Positions 27,081-35,568 of a stretch of 64,000 bases of DNA are shown piece by piece; the first letter of the stretch is position 1, and each line of letters opens with the position of its first letter. The translations under genes and the position numbers were made by a program. The DNA is taken from NCBI GenBank assembly GCA_028820215.1, contig JAPPKD010000108.1, positions 37,863 to 101,862 on the forward strand. The letters run 5' to 3'. Source of the DNA: Spirochaetaceae bacterium (lineage in GTDB: Bacteria; Spirochaetota; Spirochaetia; SZUA-6; Bin103). Under the pieces are notes generated by a model, which saw only the letters and a program-made list of their open reading frames with translations, was not told the origin of the DNA and did not search any database.

Positions 27081-28046
27081 ATGAGCTCGTTCTGGGAGCG
27101 GGTTCACGGACACCTCGGTGCGGGAAGCCGCGTGTTCGTAGCCTGCGTGGCCGAGCATACCCGCGGCTCGCCAGGAACCGCGGGCGCGAAGCTGCTGGTC
27201 GCCGAAACCGGCGAGCTGTTCGGGACGATCGGCGGAGGTGCGATGGAGCAGCGGTTGGTCGATCATGCGAGGGCGCTGCTGCAGGGCGACAACCATGGGC
27301 CCGCGAAGCAGACGCTGATGCATAGTGAGGACGCGGCCGGTGATCAATCCGGCCTGATCTGCGAGGGAAGCCAGACCAACATCTTCTGCGTGCTGGACGG
27401 ACCGTGCGACCTGGCCAGCGTGCGCACCATTGTGGACAGAGTCCGAGACGATCAGCGCGGCTGGATCGAGATCGACGGCGCCGGTCTGCGGCTGGCGGAG
27501 ATCGGAGCCGGCTTCGACGCGCCGCGCATCACATTCACGGAGGCGGACGGACGATGGCGTTACCGGGAAGACCTTCTCAACCGGCGCCGGATCGCCGTTA
27601 TCGGCGGCGGCCACTGTGCGGCCGCGCTGGGTGCGGTGATGGCGCCCCTGGGGTACCGGGTACACGTCTTCGACACCCGCGCGCGCGTGGTCAGCCACGA
27701 CCGCGCGACCGCGGTTGGCGGTCTCTCCATCGTAGCGGACTACGCCGACGTGGGCCCTGCGATCGACCATCCAGAATTCACCGCGACGGTCGTGATGACG
27801 GCGGATTACCGCACCGACGTGCGCGCTCTCCTCGGCGTCGCACCCCTGTCATTCCCGTTCATCGGGTTGATGGGCGGTAGAAAAAAGATCGCCCGGATAC
27901 TCTCCCTCCTGCGGGAGGAAGGGATCTCCCCGGAGACGATCGAGCGCATCCATGCTCCGGTGGGTCTGGACATCGGCAGCCAGACGCCGGAGGAGATCGC
28001 AATCAGCATCGCCGCGCAAATCCTTCGCGAGCGCAACCGCCGGTAG
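27081..28046 (+). CDS. xdhC: XdhC/CoxI-family molybdenum hydroxylase maturation factor
   Basis: A 321-residue protein that in this family sulfurates or inserts the molybdenum cofactor of xanthine dehydrogenase. The N-terminal XdhC domain shows FVACVAEHTRGSPGTAGAKL and GTIGGGAMEQRLVDHA; a Rossmann-like C-terminal domain has RRIAVIGGGHCAAALG, FPFIGLMGGRKKIARIL and APVGLDIGSQTPEEIAISI. ATG 27081 was chosen because the domain starts there; GTG 27036 is an alternative. It lies 6 bp before xdhA, which fits a dedicated chaperone. Confidence 0.92.
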   Translation: MSSFWERVHGHLGAGSRVFVACVAEHTRGSPGTAGAKLLVAETGELFGTIGGGAMEQRLVDHARALLQGDNHGPAKQTLMHSEDAAGDQSGLICEGSQTNIFCVLDGPCDLASVRTIVDRVRDDQRGWIEIDGAGLRLAEIGAGFDAPRITFTEADGRWRYREDLLNRRRIAVIGGGHCAAALGAVMAPLGYRVHVFDTRARVVSHDRATAVGGLSIVADYADVGPAIDHPEFTATVVMTADYRTDVRALLGVAPLSFPFIGLMGGRKKIARILSLLREEGISPETIERIHAPVGLDIGSQTPEEIAISIAAQILRERNRR

Positions 28047-28052
28047 CACGCG

Positions 28053-29528
28053 ATGGCGCCGAGCACCCGGTTCATTCTCAACGACCGGCTGGTGGAGACG
28101 TCCGCTCCGGCGGGGCTGCTGCTGCTGGACTTCCTGCGGAATCATGAGCGGCTGACCGGCACCAAGGAAGGCTGCAAGGAGGGCGACTGCGGTGCCTGCG
28201 CCGTCCTGATCGGAGAGCTTGCGGGCGACGCCGTCCGCTACCAGCCGGCAACCTCCTGCCTGGTGCCGCTGGCGGAGGTGCACGGCCGGCACGTGGTCAC
28301 GATCGAGGGGTGCAACCTGGACGCCGGGCTCACGCCCGCACAGGAGGCCGTCGTCGAGCACGGCGGCACGCAGTGCGGGTTCTGTACGCCCGGCATCGTG
28401 GTGTCCCTGCACGGACTGCTGCTGGATGACACCAAGAGGCTCTCCCTCGAGGACGTGAAGTACGCCCTGAGCGGCCACCTGTGCCGCTGCACCGGTTATC
28501 GCTCGCTGAAGGACTGCGCCGACACGCTGGATCGCCGCCTCGGCAGCCGGCTCGACGGGATCGGCGGCGGCGGTCAAGTGAGCGGAGCGAACCCCACTCG
28601 AAGAGTGGCCGCGCTGGCCGCGGCGGGCGCGATTCCCGGTTACTTCACGACCATCGCGGAGCGCCTGCGGGCGCTACAGGAAGAGACGCCTGCACCCGAC
28701 CCCGATGCGGACCCGGACGTCCGCATCGCCGGCGGCACCGACCTGTACGTGCAGCAGGGCGAGGAGATCCCGGACTGCCACGTGGAGGTGCTCAATCGGC
28801 GGCCGGCGCTCAAACGCATCCGACGCTCCGGCGGCGAGTTCCGCGTCGGCGCGCTGACCACCTTCGAGGAGTTCGGCGCCGACCCGCGTGTCGTCGAGGC
28901 GCTGCCCCGCATCGGGGCGTTCAACCACCTCATCGCCTCCTGGCAGATCCGCAACCGCGCTACGCTGGCCGGCAACATCGTCAACGCCTCCCCGATCGGG
29001 GACTTCACCGCCCTGCTGCTGGCCCTGGACGCGCGCGTCGTGCTGGACGACGGCGGCACGCGGCGGTCGGTCCCGCTGCGGGAATTCTACCGCGGCTACA
29101 AGCAGATGGACCTGCGGCCCGGCGAGCTGCTCACCGAGGTAGCCTTCGCCGATCCGGCCGGCGCCCGGGTCAACTTCGAGAAGGTCTCCAAGCGGACCTG
29201 CCTCGACATCGCGTCGGTCAACAGCGCCTGCTCGATCCGCTGCACCGGGGACACCATCGCCGACGCGCACGTCAGCGTGGGCGGCGTGGCGCCGATTCCA
29301 CTCTACCTGCACGAAACCTCGCGGGCGCTCCGCGGCAGCTCCCTCGACCTGTACACGGCGTGGGAAGCCGTGCGCCTCTCCCAGCAGGAGATCGCGCCGA
29401 TCACGGACGTGCGCGGTTCGGCCGAGTACAAGCGCCTGCTGGCCCGCCAGCTTCTGATCGCTCACTTCGTGACCCTGTTCCCCGACCGCTTCACGGTCGA
29501 GGCGTTCCACGCGCGGGGCGTGTCGTGA
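28053..29528 (+). CDS. xdhA: Xanthine dehydrogenase small subunit (2Fe-2S plus FAD)
   Basis: A 491-residue fused iron-sulfur and flavin subunit. The first 2Fe-2S cluster is held by Cys41, Cys46 and Cys49 (GCKEGDCGACAVL) with a later Cys; the second domain has CGFCTPGIVVSLHG and HLCRCTGYRSLKDC. The FAD-binding part follows (RIAGGTDLYVQQGEEIPD, NRATLAGNIVNASPIGD) with a CO-dehydrogenase-type flavoprotein C-terminal domain. It passes electrons from the molybdenum site to NAD. The last codons overlap xdhB by 4 bp (GTGA), implying coupled translation. Confidence 0.94.
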   Translation: MAPSTRFILNDRLVETSAPAGLLLLDFLRNHERLTGTKEGCKEGDCGACAVLIGELAGDAVRYQPATSCLVPLAEVHGRHVVTIEGCNLDAGLTPAQEAVVEHGGTQCGFCTPGIVVSLHGLLLDDTKRLSLEDVKYALSGHLCRCTGYRSLKDCADTLDRRLGSRLDGIGGGGQVSGANPTRRVAALAAAGAIPGYFTTIAERLRALQEETPAPDPDADPDVRIAGGTDLYVQQGEEIPDCHVEVLNRRPALKRIRRSGGEFRVGALTTFEEFGADPRVVEALPRIGAFNHLIASWQIRNRATLAGNIVNASPIGDFTALLLALDARVVLDDGGTRRSVPLREFYRGYKQMDLRPGELLTEVAFADPAGARVNFEKVSKRTCLDIASVNSACSIRCTGDTIADAHVSVGGVAPIPLYLHETSRALRGSSLDLYTAWEAVRLSQQEIAPITDVRGSAEYKRLLARQLLIAHFVTLFPDRFTVEAFHARGVS

Positions 29529-31843
29529 ACCACATCGACTCCCCCCTGCACGTGCGCGGCGAATCGCAGTACGTGGACGACGTGCCGCCCCCGCCGGGGA
29601 TGCTGCACGCCGCGGTGGCGGGCTCCCCGAAGGCGCACGGCATCATCACCCGGCTCGACACCGCCGCGGCGAGCGCCGCACCCGGCGTGGTGGCGGTGCT
29701 CACCGCCGCCGACATCCCCGGCGTCAACCGCTTCGGCCCGATCATCGAGGACGAGGAGCTGCTGGTGGAGCGCGAGGTGTGCTTCATCGGCCACCCGATC
29801 GCCCTGGTGGTGGCCCGCACCGCCCACCAGGCGCGACAGGCGCGCGAGCTGGTCGAGGTCGAGATTGACGATCTGCCGGTGGTGGTCGACCCGCGCGAGG
29901 CGTTCGCCAACGACGACCTGATCCATCCGCCGCGCACGATGGCGGCCGGCGACGTCGCCGGTACGTGGGACGACTGCGACGTGGTGGTCGACGGACGCTG
30001 CGAGATCGGCGGCCAGGAGCACCTCTACCTGGAGACGCAGCGCGCCCGCGCGGTGCCCGGCGAGGACGGTGCCATGCGGGTGTTCTCCTCCACCCAGGGG
30101 CCGGCCGCCGTGCAACACGTTACCGCGGCGGTGCTTGGCCTGCCGATGCACAAGGTGGAGGTGGACGTGAAGCGGCTCGGCGGCGGCTTCGGCGGCAAGG
30201 AGGACCAGGCCACCCACTGGGCGGCGATGGCCGCGCTGGCCGCCGCCCACGTGGACGCGCCGGTGGAGCTGGTGCTGAACCGGCTGGACGACATCCGAAT
30301 GACCGGCAAGCGCCATCCCTACTCCGCCGACTTCCGGATCGGGTTGACCGGGGACGGCAGGATCCTGGCCTACCAGGCCACCTTCTTCCAGAACTCCGGC
30401 GCCTTCGCCGACCTGTCGCCGCCGGTCCTGGCGCGCACGCTATTCCACGCCAACAACGCCTACTACATCCCCAACGTGCGCGTGACCGCCGCGCCGTGCC
30501 GGACCAACCTGCAGCCGCACACCGCCTTCCGCGGCTTCGGCGGCCCGCAGGGCATGTACGTGATCGAGGCCGCGATCGCCAAGGCCGCCGACGCGATGGG
30601 GATCGAGGCCTCCGCGATCCAGCGCGCCAACCTGCTGCGCGATGGCGACGTGTTCCACTACGGGCAGGTCGTGGAGCAGAGCCGCGCCGAGCGGACCTGG
30701 GACGAGCTGGAGTCGGCGTTCGACGTCGATGGGATACGCAGGCGGGTGACGGACTCCAACCGAGACAACTTCGCCGTCAAGAAAGGTTGCGCCCTGATGC
30801 CGGTCTGCTTCGGCATCTCGTTCACCAAGACCCATCTCAACCAGGGCAACGCCCTGGTCCACGTCTATGCCGACGGCAGCGTGAGCGTGACCACCGGCGG
30901 CATCGAGATGGGCCAGGGCATCAGCAGCAACGTCGCCTCCGTGGTGGCGCGCACCTTCGGCATCTCACGGCGGCGGGTACGCGTCGAGAGTACCAACACC
31001 ACTAGGGTCGCCAACATGTCGCCGAGCGCCGCCAGCGCCACCACCGACCTGAACGGCAACGCGGCGATCATCGCCGTCGAGGCCATTCTCGACGGCATGC
31101 GCGAGGTGGTGGCGCGGGAGATCGGGAGCGCCGACCCGGCCGCGGTCACCGTCGCCGACGAGCAGGTTCGTGTCGACGGCGAGCCGGCGGACATGAGTTG
31201 GACCGACCTGGTCGGCCTGACCTACCGGGCTCGACGGCGCCTGTCGGCCCACGGCTACTACACCACGCCGGGCCTCCACTACGACGAGGAGCGGGAGCAC
31301 GGCCACCCGTTCGCCTACCACGTCTACGGCACGGCCGTGTTCGAGGTGACCGTCGACTGCCTGCGCGGCACCTACGCCGTCGACCAGGTGAAGATCGTCC
31401 ACGACCTGGGCCGCACCATCAATCCCACCGTGGACCGCGGCCAGGTCGAGGGCGGCCTGGCCCAGGGCATGGGCTGGATGACCATGGAGGACCTGCAGTG
31501 GGACGCGGAGGGCCGCTGCCTCTCCCACGCGCTGTCCACCTACAAGGCCCCGGACGTCTACTTCATGCCCGACGACATGGCCGTCAAGTTCCTGGAGCCG
31601 GAGGACAACCCCTACGGGCCGCTCGGCGCCAAGGCCGTCGGCGAACCCCCCCTGATGTACGGCATCGGCGTCTTCTTCGCCCTCCGCAACGCCATGAAGG
31701 CCTTCCGCCCGGACGCCGACCTGACCCTCGACGCCCCCATGACCCCGGAGCGCGTCCTTCTCGACCTGCACCGCGGAGACATGACATGCAGCACTCCGCC
31801 GATTGCCCATGGCCAGCCACTCGAAGTACGCGGATCGACTTGA
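29525..31843 (+). CDS. xdhB: Xanthine dehydrogenase molybdopterin-binding subunit
   Basis: A 772-residue catalytic subunit from GTG 29525, oxidising hypoxanthine and xanthine to urate. It begins HIDSPLHVRGESQYVDDVP, has the cofactor loops GGGFGGKEDQATHWAAMAA, FRGFGGPQGMYVIEA and GIEMGQGISSN, and the active-site Glu707 in AKAVGEPPLMYG. Length and motifs fit XdhB rather than CO dehydrogenase (no AYXCSFR loop). Much longer open frames upstream are shadows of xdhA. Substrate is inferred from the purine-gene context. Confidence 0.93.
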   Translation: MNHIDSPLHVRGESQYVDDVPPPPGMLHAAVAGSPKAHGIITRLDTAAASAAPGVVAVLTAADIPGVNRFGPIIEDEELLVEREVCFIGHPIALVVARTAHQARQARELVEVEIDDLPVVVDPREAFANDDLIHPPRTMAAGDVAGTWDDCDVVVDGRCEIGGQEHLYLETQRARAVPGEDGAMRVFSSTQGPAAVQHVTAAVLGLPMHKVEVDVKRLGGGFGGKEDQATHWAAMAALAAAHVDAPVELVLNRLDDIRMTGKRHPYSADFRIGLTGDGRILAYQATFFQNSGAFADLSPPVLARTLFHANNAYYIPNVRVTAAPCRTNLQPHTAFRGFGGPQGMYVIEAAIAKAADAMGIEASAIQRANLLRDGDVFHYGQVVEQSRAERTWDELESAFDVDGIRRRVTDSNRDNFAVKKGCALMPVCFGISFTKTHLNQGNALVHVYADGSVSVTTGGIEMGQGISSNVASVVARTFGISRRRVRVESTNTTRVANMSPSAASATTDLNGNAAIIAVEAILDGMREVVAREIGSADPAAVTVADEQVRVDGEPADMSWTDLVGLTYRARRRLSAHGYYTTPGLHYDEEREHGHPFAYHVYGTAVFEVTVDCLRGTYAVDQVKIVHDLGRTINPTVDRGQVEGGLAQGMGWMTMEDLQWDAEGRCLSHALSTYKAPDVYFMPDDMAVKFLEPEDNPYGPLGAKAVGEPPLMYGIGVFFALRNAMKAFRPDADLTLDAPMTPERVLLDLHRGDMTCSTPPIAHGQPLEVRGST

Positions 31844-32072
31844 CCGAATGGCAATGCTGACCGTCGACGAGTCCGATCGCGCGGCACGCGTGGCGCGAGT
31901 TCTGGTGCTTGCAGAGCGAGCCTTTGGCAGCCGGGATACGGCGCACCGATGGCTCCATCGGAACTCGGCCGCGCTCGGCGATCGAAAGCCGATGGACCTC
32001 ATCCGCACCGATGCCGGGGCCCGTGTCGTCGAGAATCTGCTGGCGCGAATCGCCTGGGGTGCTGCCGCCTGA
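31809..32072 (+). CDS. Xre/MbcA/ParS-type antitoxin, orphan
   Basis: An 87-residue protein with the C-terminal toxin-binding domain of the Xre/MbcA/ParS group: VLVLAERAFGSRDTAHRWLH then DRKPMDLIRTDAGARVVENL and LARIAWG. The N-terminal helix-turn-helix is short or missing. ATG 31809 overlaps the end of xdhB by 35 bp in another frame. The next gene is a decayed RES toxin, so this antitoxin has lost its partner. It is a second, independent pair from the intact one at 57.4-58.2 kb. Confidence 0.75.
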   Translation: MASHSKYADRLDRMAMLTVDESDRAARVARVLVLAERAFGSRDTAHRWLHRNSAALGDRKPMDLIRTDAGARVVENLLARIAWGAAA

Positions 32073-32546
32073 TGTGGCCTCTGGCGCCTGTCAGGAGCGG
32101 CATACGCACACCGATTCGACGGCGGCTATTGGCTCGATTTCACGGGCCGCTGGAATGACCGGGGCGGTTGGTCACCTACTGCGCCACGGGACCCGCACTC
32201 TGCGTTCTGGAGAAGCTCGTGCATCTCGGCGACACCGACCTGCTGCCGGAGGACACGGTGCTCTTCCGCTACGACGTGCCCCGTTGATCTACGGGTGGAA
32301 GAGTCACAGCTCGCGGACCTGCCGCGGGACTGGCGTGCCAGCCTGAAGTTGACCCGATCGATCGGCAGCGCTTGGTTGGACCGTGTCTCGGCTTGTCTGC
32401 TCCGGGTTCCATCCGTGATCGTACCGATCCCTGACAGCGACGACCGGAACGTCCTCGTCAACCATCGACATCGGGACGCCGCGCTGGTCACGGTTTCCGG
32501 AGTCGAGAAAGTTCGCGTACGGACCCGAGACTCCTTGCGGAGTTAG
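32072..32546 (+). pseudogene. RES-domain toxin, multiply frameshifted
   Basis: Pieces of a RES toxin can be followed across three frames after the antitoxin: MWPLAPVRSGIRTP, then GGYWLDFTGRWNDRG, then YCATGPALCVLEKLVHLGDT with DTVLFRYDVP, and finally DLPRDWRASLKLTR, VPSVIVPIPDSDDRNVLVNH and ending at TAG 32544-32546. The GRWN arginine and the LCVLEKLVH glutamate of the NAD-binding site are recognisable. At least two frame slips (near 32070-32105 and near 32172) and one internal stop destroy the gene. Confidence 0.78.
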
Positions 32547-32710
32547 CGCGATGACCTTCAGGGGCGCCGCGTGCCGTACACCGGCCGATTGCTACATCAA
32601 TGCAAGGCTGGCTCAATATAAGGCGCATGGCCAGTTGTCAGCAGTCGCGCCGACGTCGTACTCGCCCCTCCGGGTGCGTCAGATGCCACATTCGACCGGT
32701 CTATAGATCC

Positions 32711-33448
32711 CTACCGGCGCTCCTCCTTTACAACCTTGCTCTCGATAAGATACTCCTTAGCAACCCAATCCTCGGATACGTTGAATTGCGTCGGACTAAT
32801 CGCCGGGATATTAGTCGCATCCAACGTATAAACTCTATTGACATACGCTAGAAAGAACCAAAGACTAAGTGCCAAGATGATTAGACCTATTACAGAGCTA
32901 GTTATTTCAATACTCCCGCTTCCTATTTTCAATGTAGTGACCGACGAAGCATCCGCCTTGTCGTCGCGCCTAAACTGAAGATAACTCAAGAGCAAGCCAA
33001 TAGACACCATCACGCCGACCATAATCGCAATTACGATCGTCTGAATCTGTTGTGCTTTCAAAGCCACTTCCGCGGAGTTCATGAGTTGCTTGTGATGTTC
33101 CGTTAATGAAATCAAGTACTCTTTGTGTATATTCTCGGCAACCTCTTCCTGAGTGTTTTGTGCCGCCAAGTCGACTGATATCCCAATGCAAATGATGGCA
33201 AGGAGATATCTTAGGCGCTTATAGTTCATGATCACATCGAATCTCGTAATAATTCCAGTAATATTACCACGGCCAAGATGCTCAGTAACTTCACATGAGT
33301 TGCCTCCGACTATCGGAAGTACCTGGCACTCCTCACAGTACACATTGACAGACATGTCTGATGGGTCATGACCCGCTGCGCGACTTATCGAGAGTCCAAC
33401 GATTATTGCACAAACGATTACAGCTGTCGGAATTCGCCAACGTTTCAT
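32711..33448 (-). CDS. AT-rich putative membrane protein, unknown
   Basis: A 245-residue protein not recognised as any family. AAGGAG lies 8 bases before ATG 33448. A hydrophobic N-terminus (VIVCAIIVGLSIS) is followed by a short loop with CEECQ and a further Cys, a second hydrophobic stretch after Met74 (RLRYLLAIICIGISVDLAA), a helical segment, then two membrane spans (VIAIMVGVMVSIGLLLSYL and VIGLIILALSLWFFLAYV). An internal ATG at 33229 could start a separate 172-residue product with its own signal-like sequence. Base composition is visibly AT-rich compared with the surroundings, suggesting recent transfer. It lies 37 bp downstream of the repeat lipoprotein on the same strand. Confidence 0.55.
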   Translation of the reverse strand: MKRWRIPTAVIVCAIIVGLSISRAAGHDPSDMSVNVYCEECQVLPIVGGNSCEVTEHLGRGNITGIITRFDVIMNYKRLRYLLAIICIGISVDLAAQNTQEEVAENIHKEYLISLTEHHKQLMNSAEVALKAQQIQTIVIAIMVGVMVSIGLLLSYLQFRRDDKADASSVTTLKIGSGSIEITSSVIGLIILALSLWFFLAYVNRVYTLDATNIPAISPTQFNVSEDWVAKEYLIESKVVKEERR

Positions 33449-33485
33449 CGGGTTTGCTCCTTCGAACCTGTAAGATTTGCGTCCA

Positions 33486-35372
33486 CTACGGACTGGTGAC
33501 GACCGTGCCATTATTGCCGATGGCAACGAAAGAGGTGCCGTTCCAGGCGACTGCGTTAAGGGGTTGCGCCGTGGGGACGGTGCTGACCTTCGTCCAGGTT
33601 GCGCCGTCATCGTCGCTGTGGATAATGGTGCTGTCGCCGCTTACCGCGACGAAGCGCCCGTTGCCATAAGCAGCAGCTGACAAATAGCCCGTAATGGAAA
33701 GATCGCTGACCTTTTCCCAAGCGTCACCATCCGCACTCCGCACGACCATATTGCGAGGGTGCTCCTGTTTGATCGCGTTTGCGATAAAGTGGTTTCCGCC
33801 CCATGCGACGAGATTGAACCAATAGGTGACACCGGGATCGCTCGTCCGCGTCCACTGGTCTCCATCATCGCTGTGCACGATCATGCCGGAGCCTCTCCCG
33901 ACCGCGACGAAGCGCGTTCCGTTCGACGTGACATTCGTCAGGCGGTCGTCGGCGTCGGTGGCCGTGCCCGTCGCGGCCGTCCAGCGGTCACCATCGGTGC
34001 TGTACACGATCGTTCGGCCGCCTACCGCGACGAACCGGCCACCGCCCCACGTCACGTCGGACAGCCGCTCCTCGGTAGCAGGAGCGCTCGCGCTCGTCCA
34101 CGTCACCCCATCAAGGCTGTGCGCGATCGTGCCGTTGAGGTCGATCGCGACGAAGCGTCCGCCGCCCCAAGCTATCCTCCGCAACTCGTTCTTGGTGGCC
34201 GTCGCGCTCGTCCAGCGCTGACCATCGGCGCTGTGCACGATCGCGCCGTTGGCGCCAATCGCGACAAAGCGGCTGTCTCCCCATGCCAGGTCGTACAGCG
34301 CTGGCAAGACCTCTCCGCCCGTGTCCGCACGCATCCAAGTGCCACGTCCGTCTCCGTAGACGATTGCTCCGTTGCGCCCTGTCGCCACGAACCGAGCGCC
34401 GTTCCCCGCGATTCCAAAAAGGAGCTGACCGGTCGCCGTAGCGCGGGCTCGCGTCCAGGTGATGCCGTCGCTACTGGACACGATTGTGCCGCCTTCGCCC
34501 ACCGCCACGAACCGAGTACCGCTCCAGGCGACGTTCCGTAACTCTGCGTGGGTGTCCGTGGCGCTCGCTGCCTCCCAAGTCACTCCGTCGGCGCTATGAA
34601 CGATCGTTCCTTCGCTCCCGACCGCAACATAACGAGTCCCGCTCCAAGCTACTCCGAGAAGGGGCATCGTTGTCGCGGTAGCACTGACCTCCGTCCAGGT
34701 CGTGCCATCATCACTGTACAGGATCTGGGGCTCCTGGCCTTTGCGTCCGACCGCGACGAAACGAGTGCCGCTCCAGGCGACACCGAACAGATCGTCGGAC
34801 GCAACCGACACGTTCGCCACCTGCCAGCGATCCCCATCGGCGCTATACGCGATTGTGCCTTCGCGCCCGACCGCGAGAAAGCGATCACCGCTATAGGTAA
34901 CGGCGAACAACACCTGTCCGTCGTTCGCGTCTTCGCTCGCTGGCTGCCAATTCGCCCCGTCAGCGCTGTGCACGGCAGTCCCTCTGTGCGAGACCGCCAC
35001 GAAACGGCCACTACCCCACGCTACGCCGAGAAGGTGATCTTCGCTCGCAGTGGCGCTGGCCTCCGTCCACGTCGCACCGTCAGCGCTGTGCGCGATCGTG
35101 CCATTGAATCCCACCGCGACGAAGCGGCCGCCACCCCATGCTACGCTGCGGAGTTGGTCTGCCGTCGTCCCGGACGGGGACTCCAGTCCGCCGCCGGTGC
35201 GGACCAGTCTCCATGCGATGCCCGCGTTGGGATCCGGCGTAACCGGTTGCTGCGGCGGTGGCTCTTCCGTCATCGTGACCGGCGCGTTCCGGCAACCGAT
35301 GCCCAGCAGTGCACCCGCCATCAGCGCGAACGCCACCAATTTCGCTATCGAGCCGATCTCGATCCGTCTCAT
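33486..35372 (-). CDS. YCF48/BNR-like repeat lipoprotein
   Basis: A 628-residue predicted lipoprotein with lipobox LLGIGC (Cys27), a proline-rich linker (EEPPPQQPVTPDP) and about thirteen repeats of 40-45 residues. The repeat consensus is L-x-x-VAWGGGRFVAVG-x-x-GTI-x-HSADG-x-x-W-x-x-A, which resembles YCF48/BNR-type beta-propeller blades. It probably folds into one or two propellers at the cell surface or in the periplasm. The ligand is unknown. A fragment of one of its repeats occurs at 49495-49590, so the gene or a relative has taken part in local rearrangements. At DNA level the repeats are similar enough to recombine. Confidence 0.82.
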   Translation of the reverse strand: MRRIEIGSIAKLVAFALMAGALLGIGCRNAPVTMTEEPPPQQPVTPDPNAGIAWRLVRTGGGLESPSGTTADQLRSVAWGGGRFVAVGFNGTIAHSADGATWTEASATASEDHLLGVAWGSGRFVAVSHRGTAVHSADGANWQPASEDANDGQVLFAVTYSGDRFLAVGREGTIAYSADGDRWQVANVSVASDDLFGVAWSGTRFVAVGRKGQEPQILYSDDGTTWTEVSATATTMPLLGVAWSGTRYVAVGSEGTIVHSADGVTWEAASATDTHAELRNVAWSGTRFVAVGEGGTIVSSSDGITWTRARATATGQLLFGIAGNGARFVATGRNGAIVYGDGRGTWMRADTGGEVLPALYDLAWGDSRFVAIGANGAIVHSADGQRWTSATATKNELRRIAWGGGRFVAIDLNGTIAHSLDGVTWTSASAPATEERLSDVTWGGGRFVAVGGRTIVYSTDGDRWTAATGTATDADDRLTNVTSNGTRFVAVGRGSGMIVHSDDGDQWTRTSDPGVTYWFNLVAWGGNHFIANAIKQEHPRNMVVRSADGDAWEKVSDLSITGYLSAAAYGNGRFVAVSGDSTIIHSDDDGATWTKVSTVPTAQPLNAVAWNGTSFVAIGNNGTVVTSP

Positions 35373-35457
35373 CGTGTCCTCCTCGGATGGGAAACGCGGT
35401 GCCGGGCCGAACGGCCCCAGTAGTGGCGACAGCCTGAATGCCCGTGTGACACGGGGT

Positions 35458-35480
35458 CATGCCCCCAATAGGGGACAAGG
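35458..35480. repeat. CCCC/GGGG inverted-repeat element, copy 1
   Basis: CATGCCCCCAATAGGGGACA: a short inverted repeat (CCCC, loop, GGGG) between the repeat lipoprotein and the broken ATPase gene. It is one of six similar elements found between 35 and 53 kb, all at borders of duplicated or decayed modules. Confidence 0.5.
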
Positions 35481-35568
35481 ATCTGACAGATTCCAGAACG
35501 AATACGAGTTGATCTGGCGATGCGACGACGACGCAGTGACGGGTCGGTACGATGGCACACGGCCGGTC

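Noticed and set aside
33486..35372. CRISPR array suggested by regularly spaced repeats
   Set aside because: Repeats are coding, about 130 bp apart, vary in sequence and translate to propeller blades.
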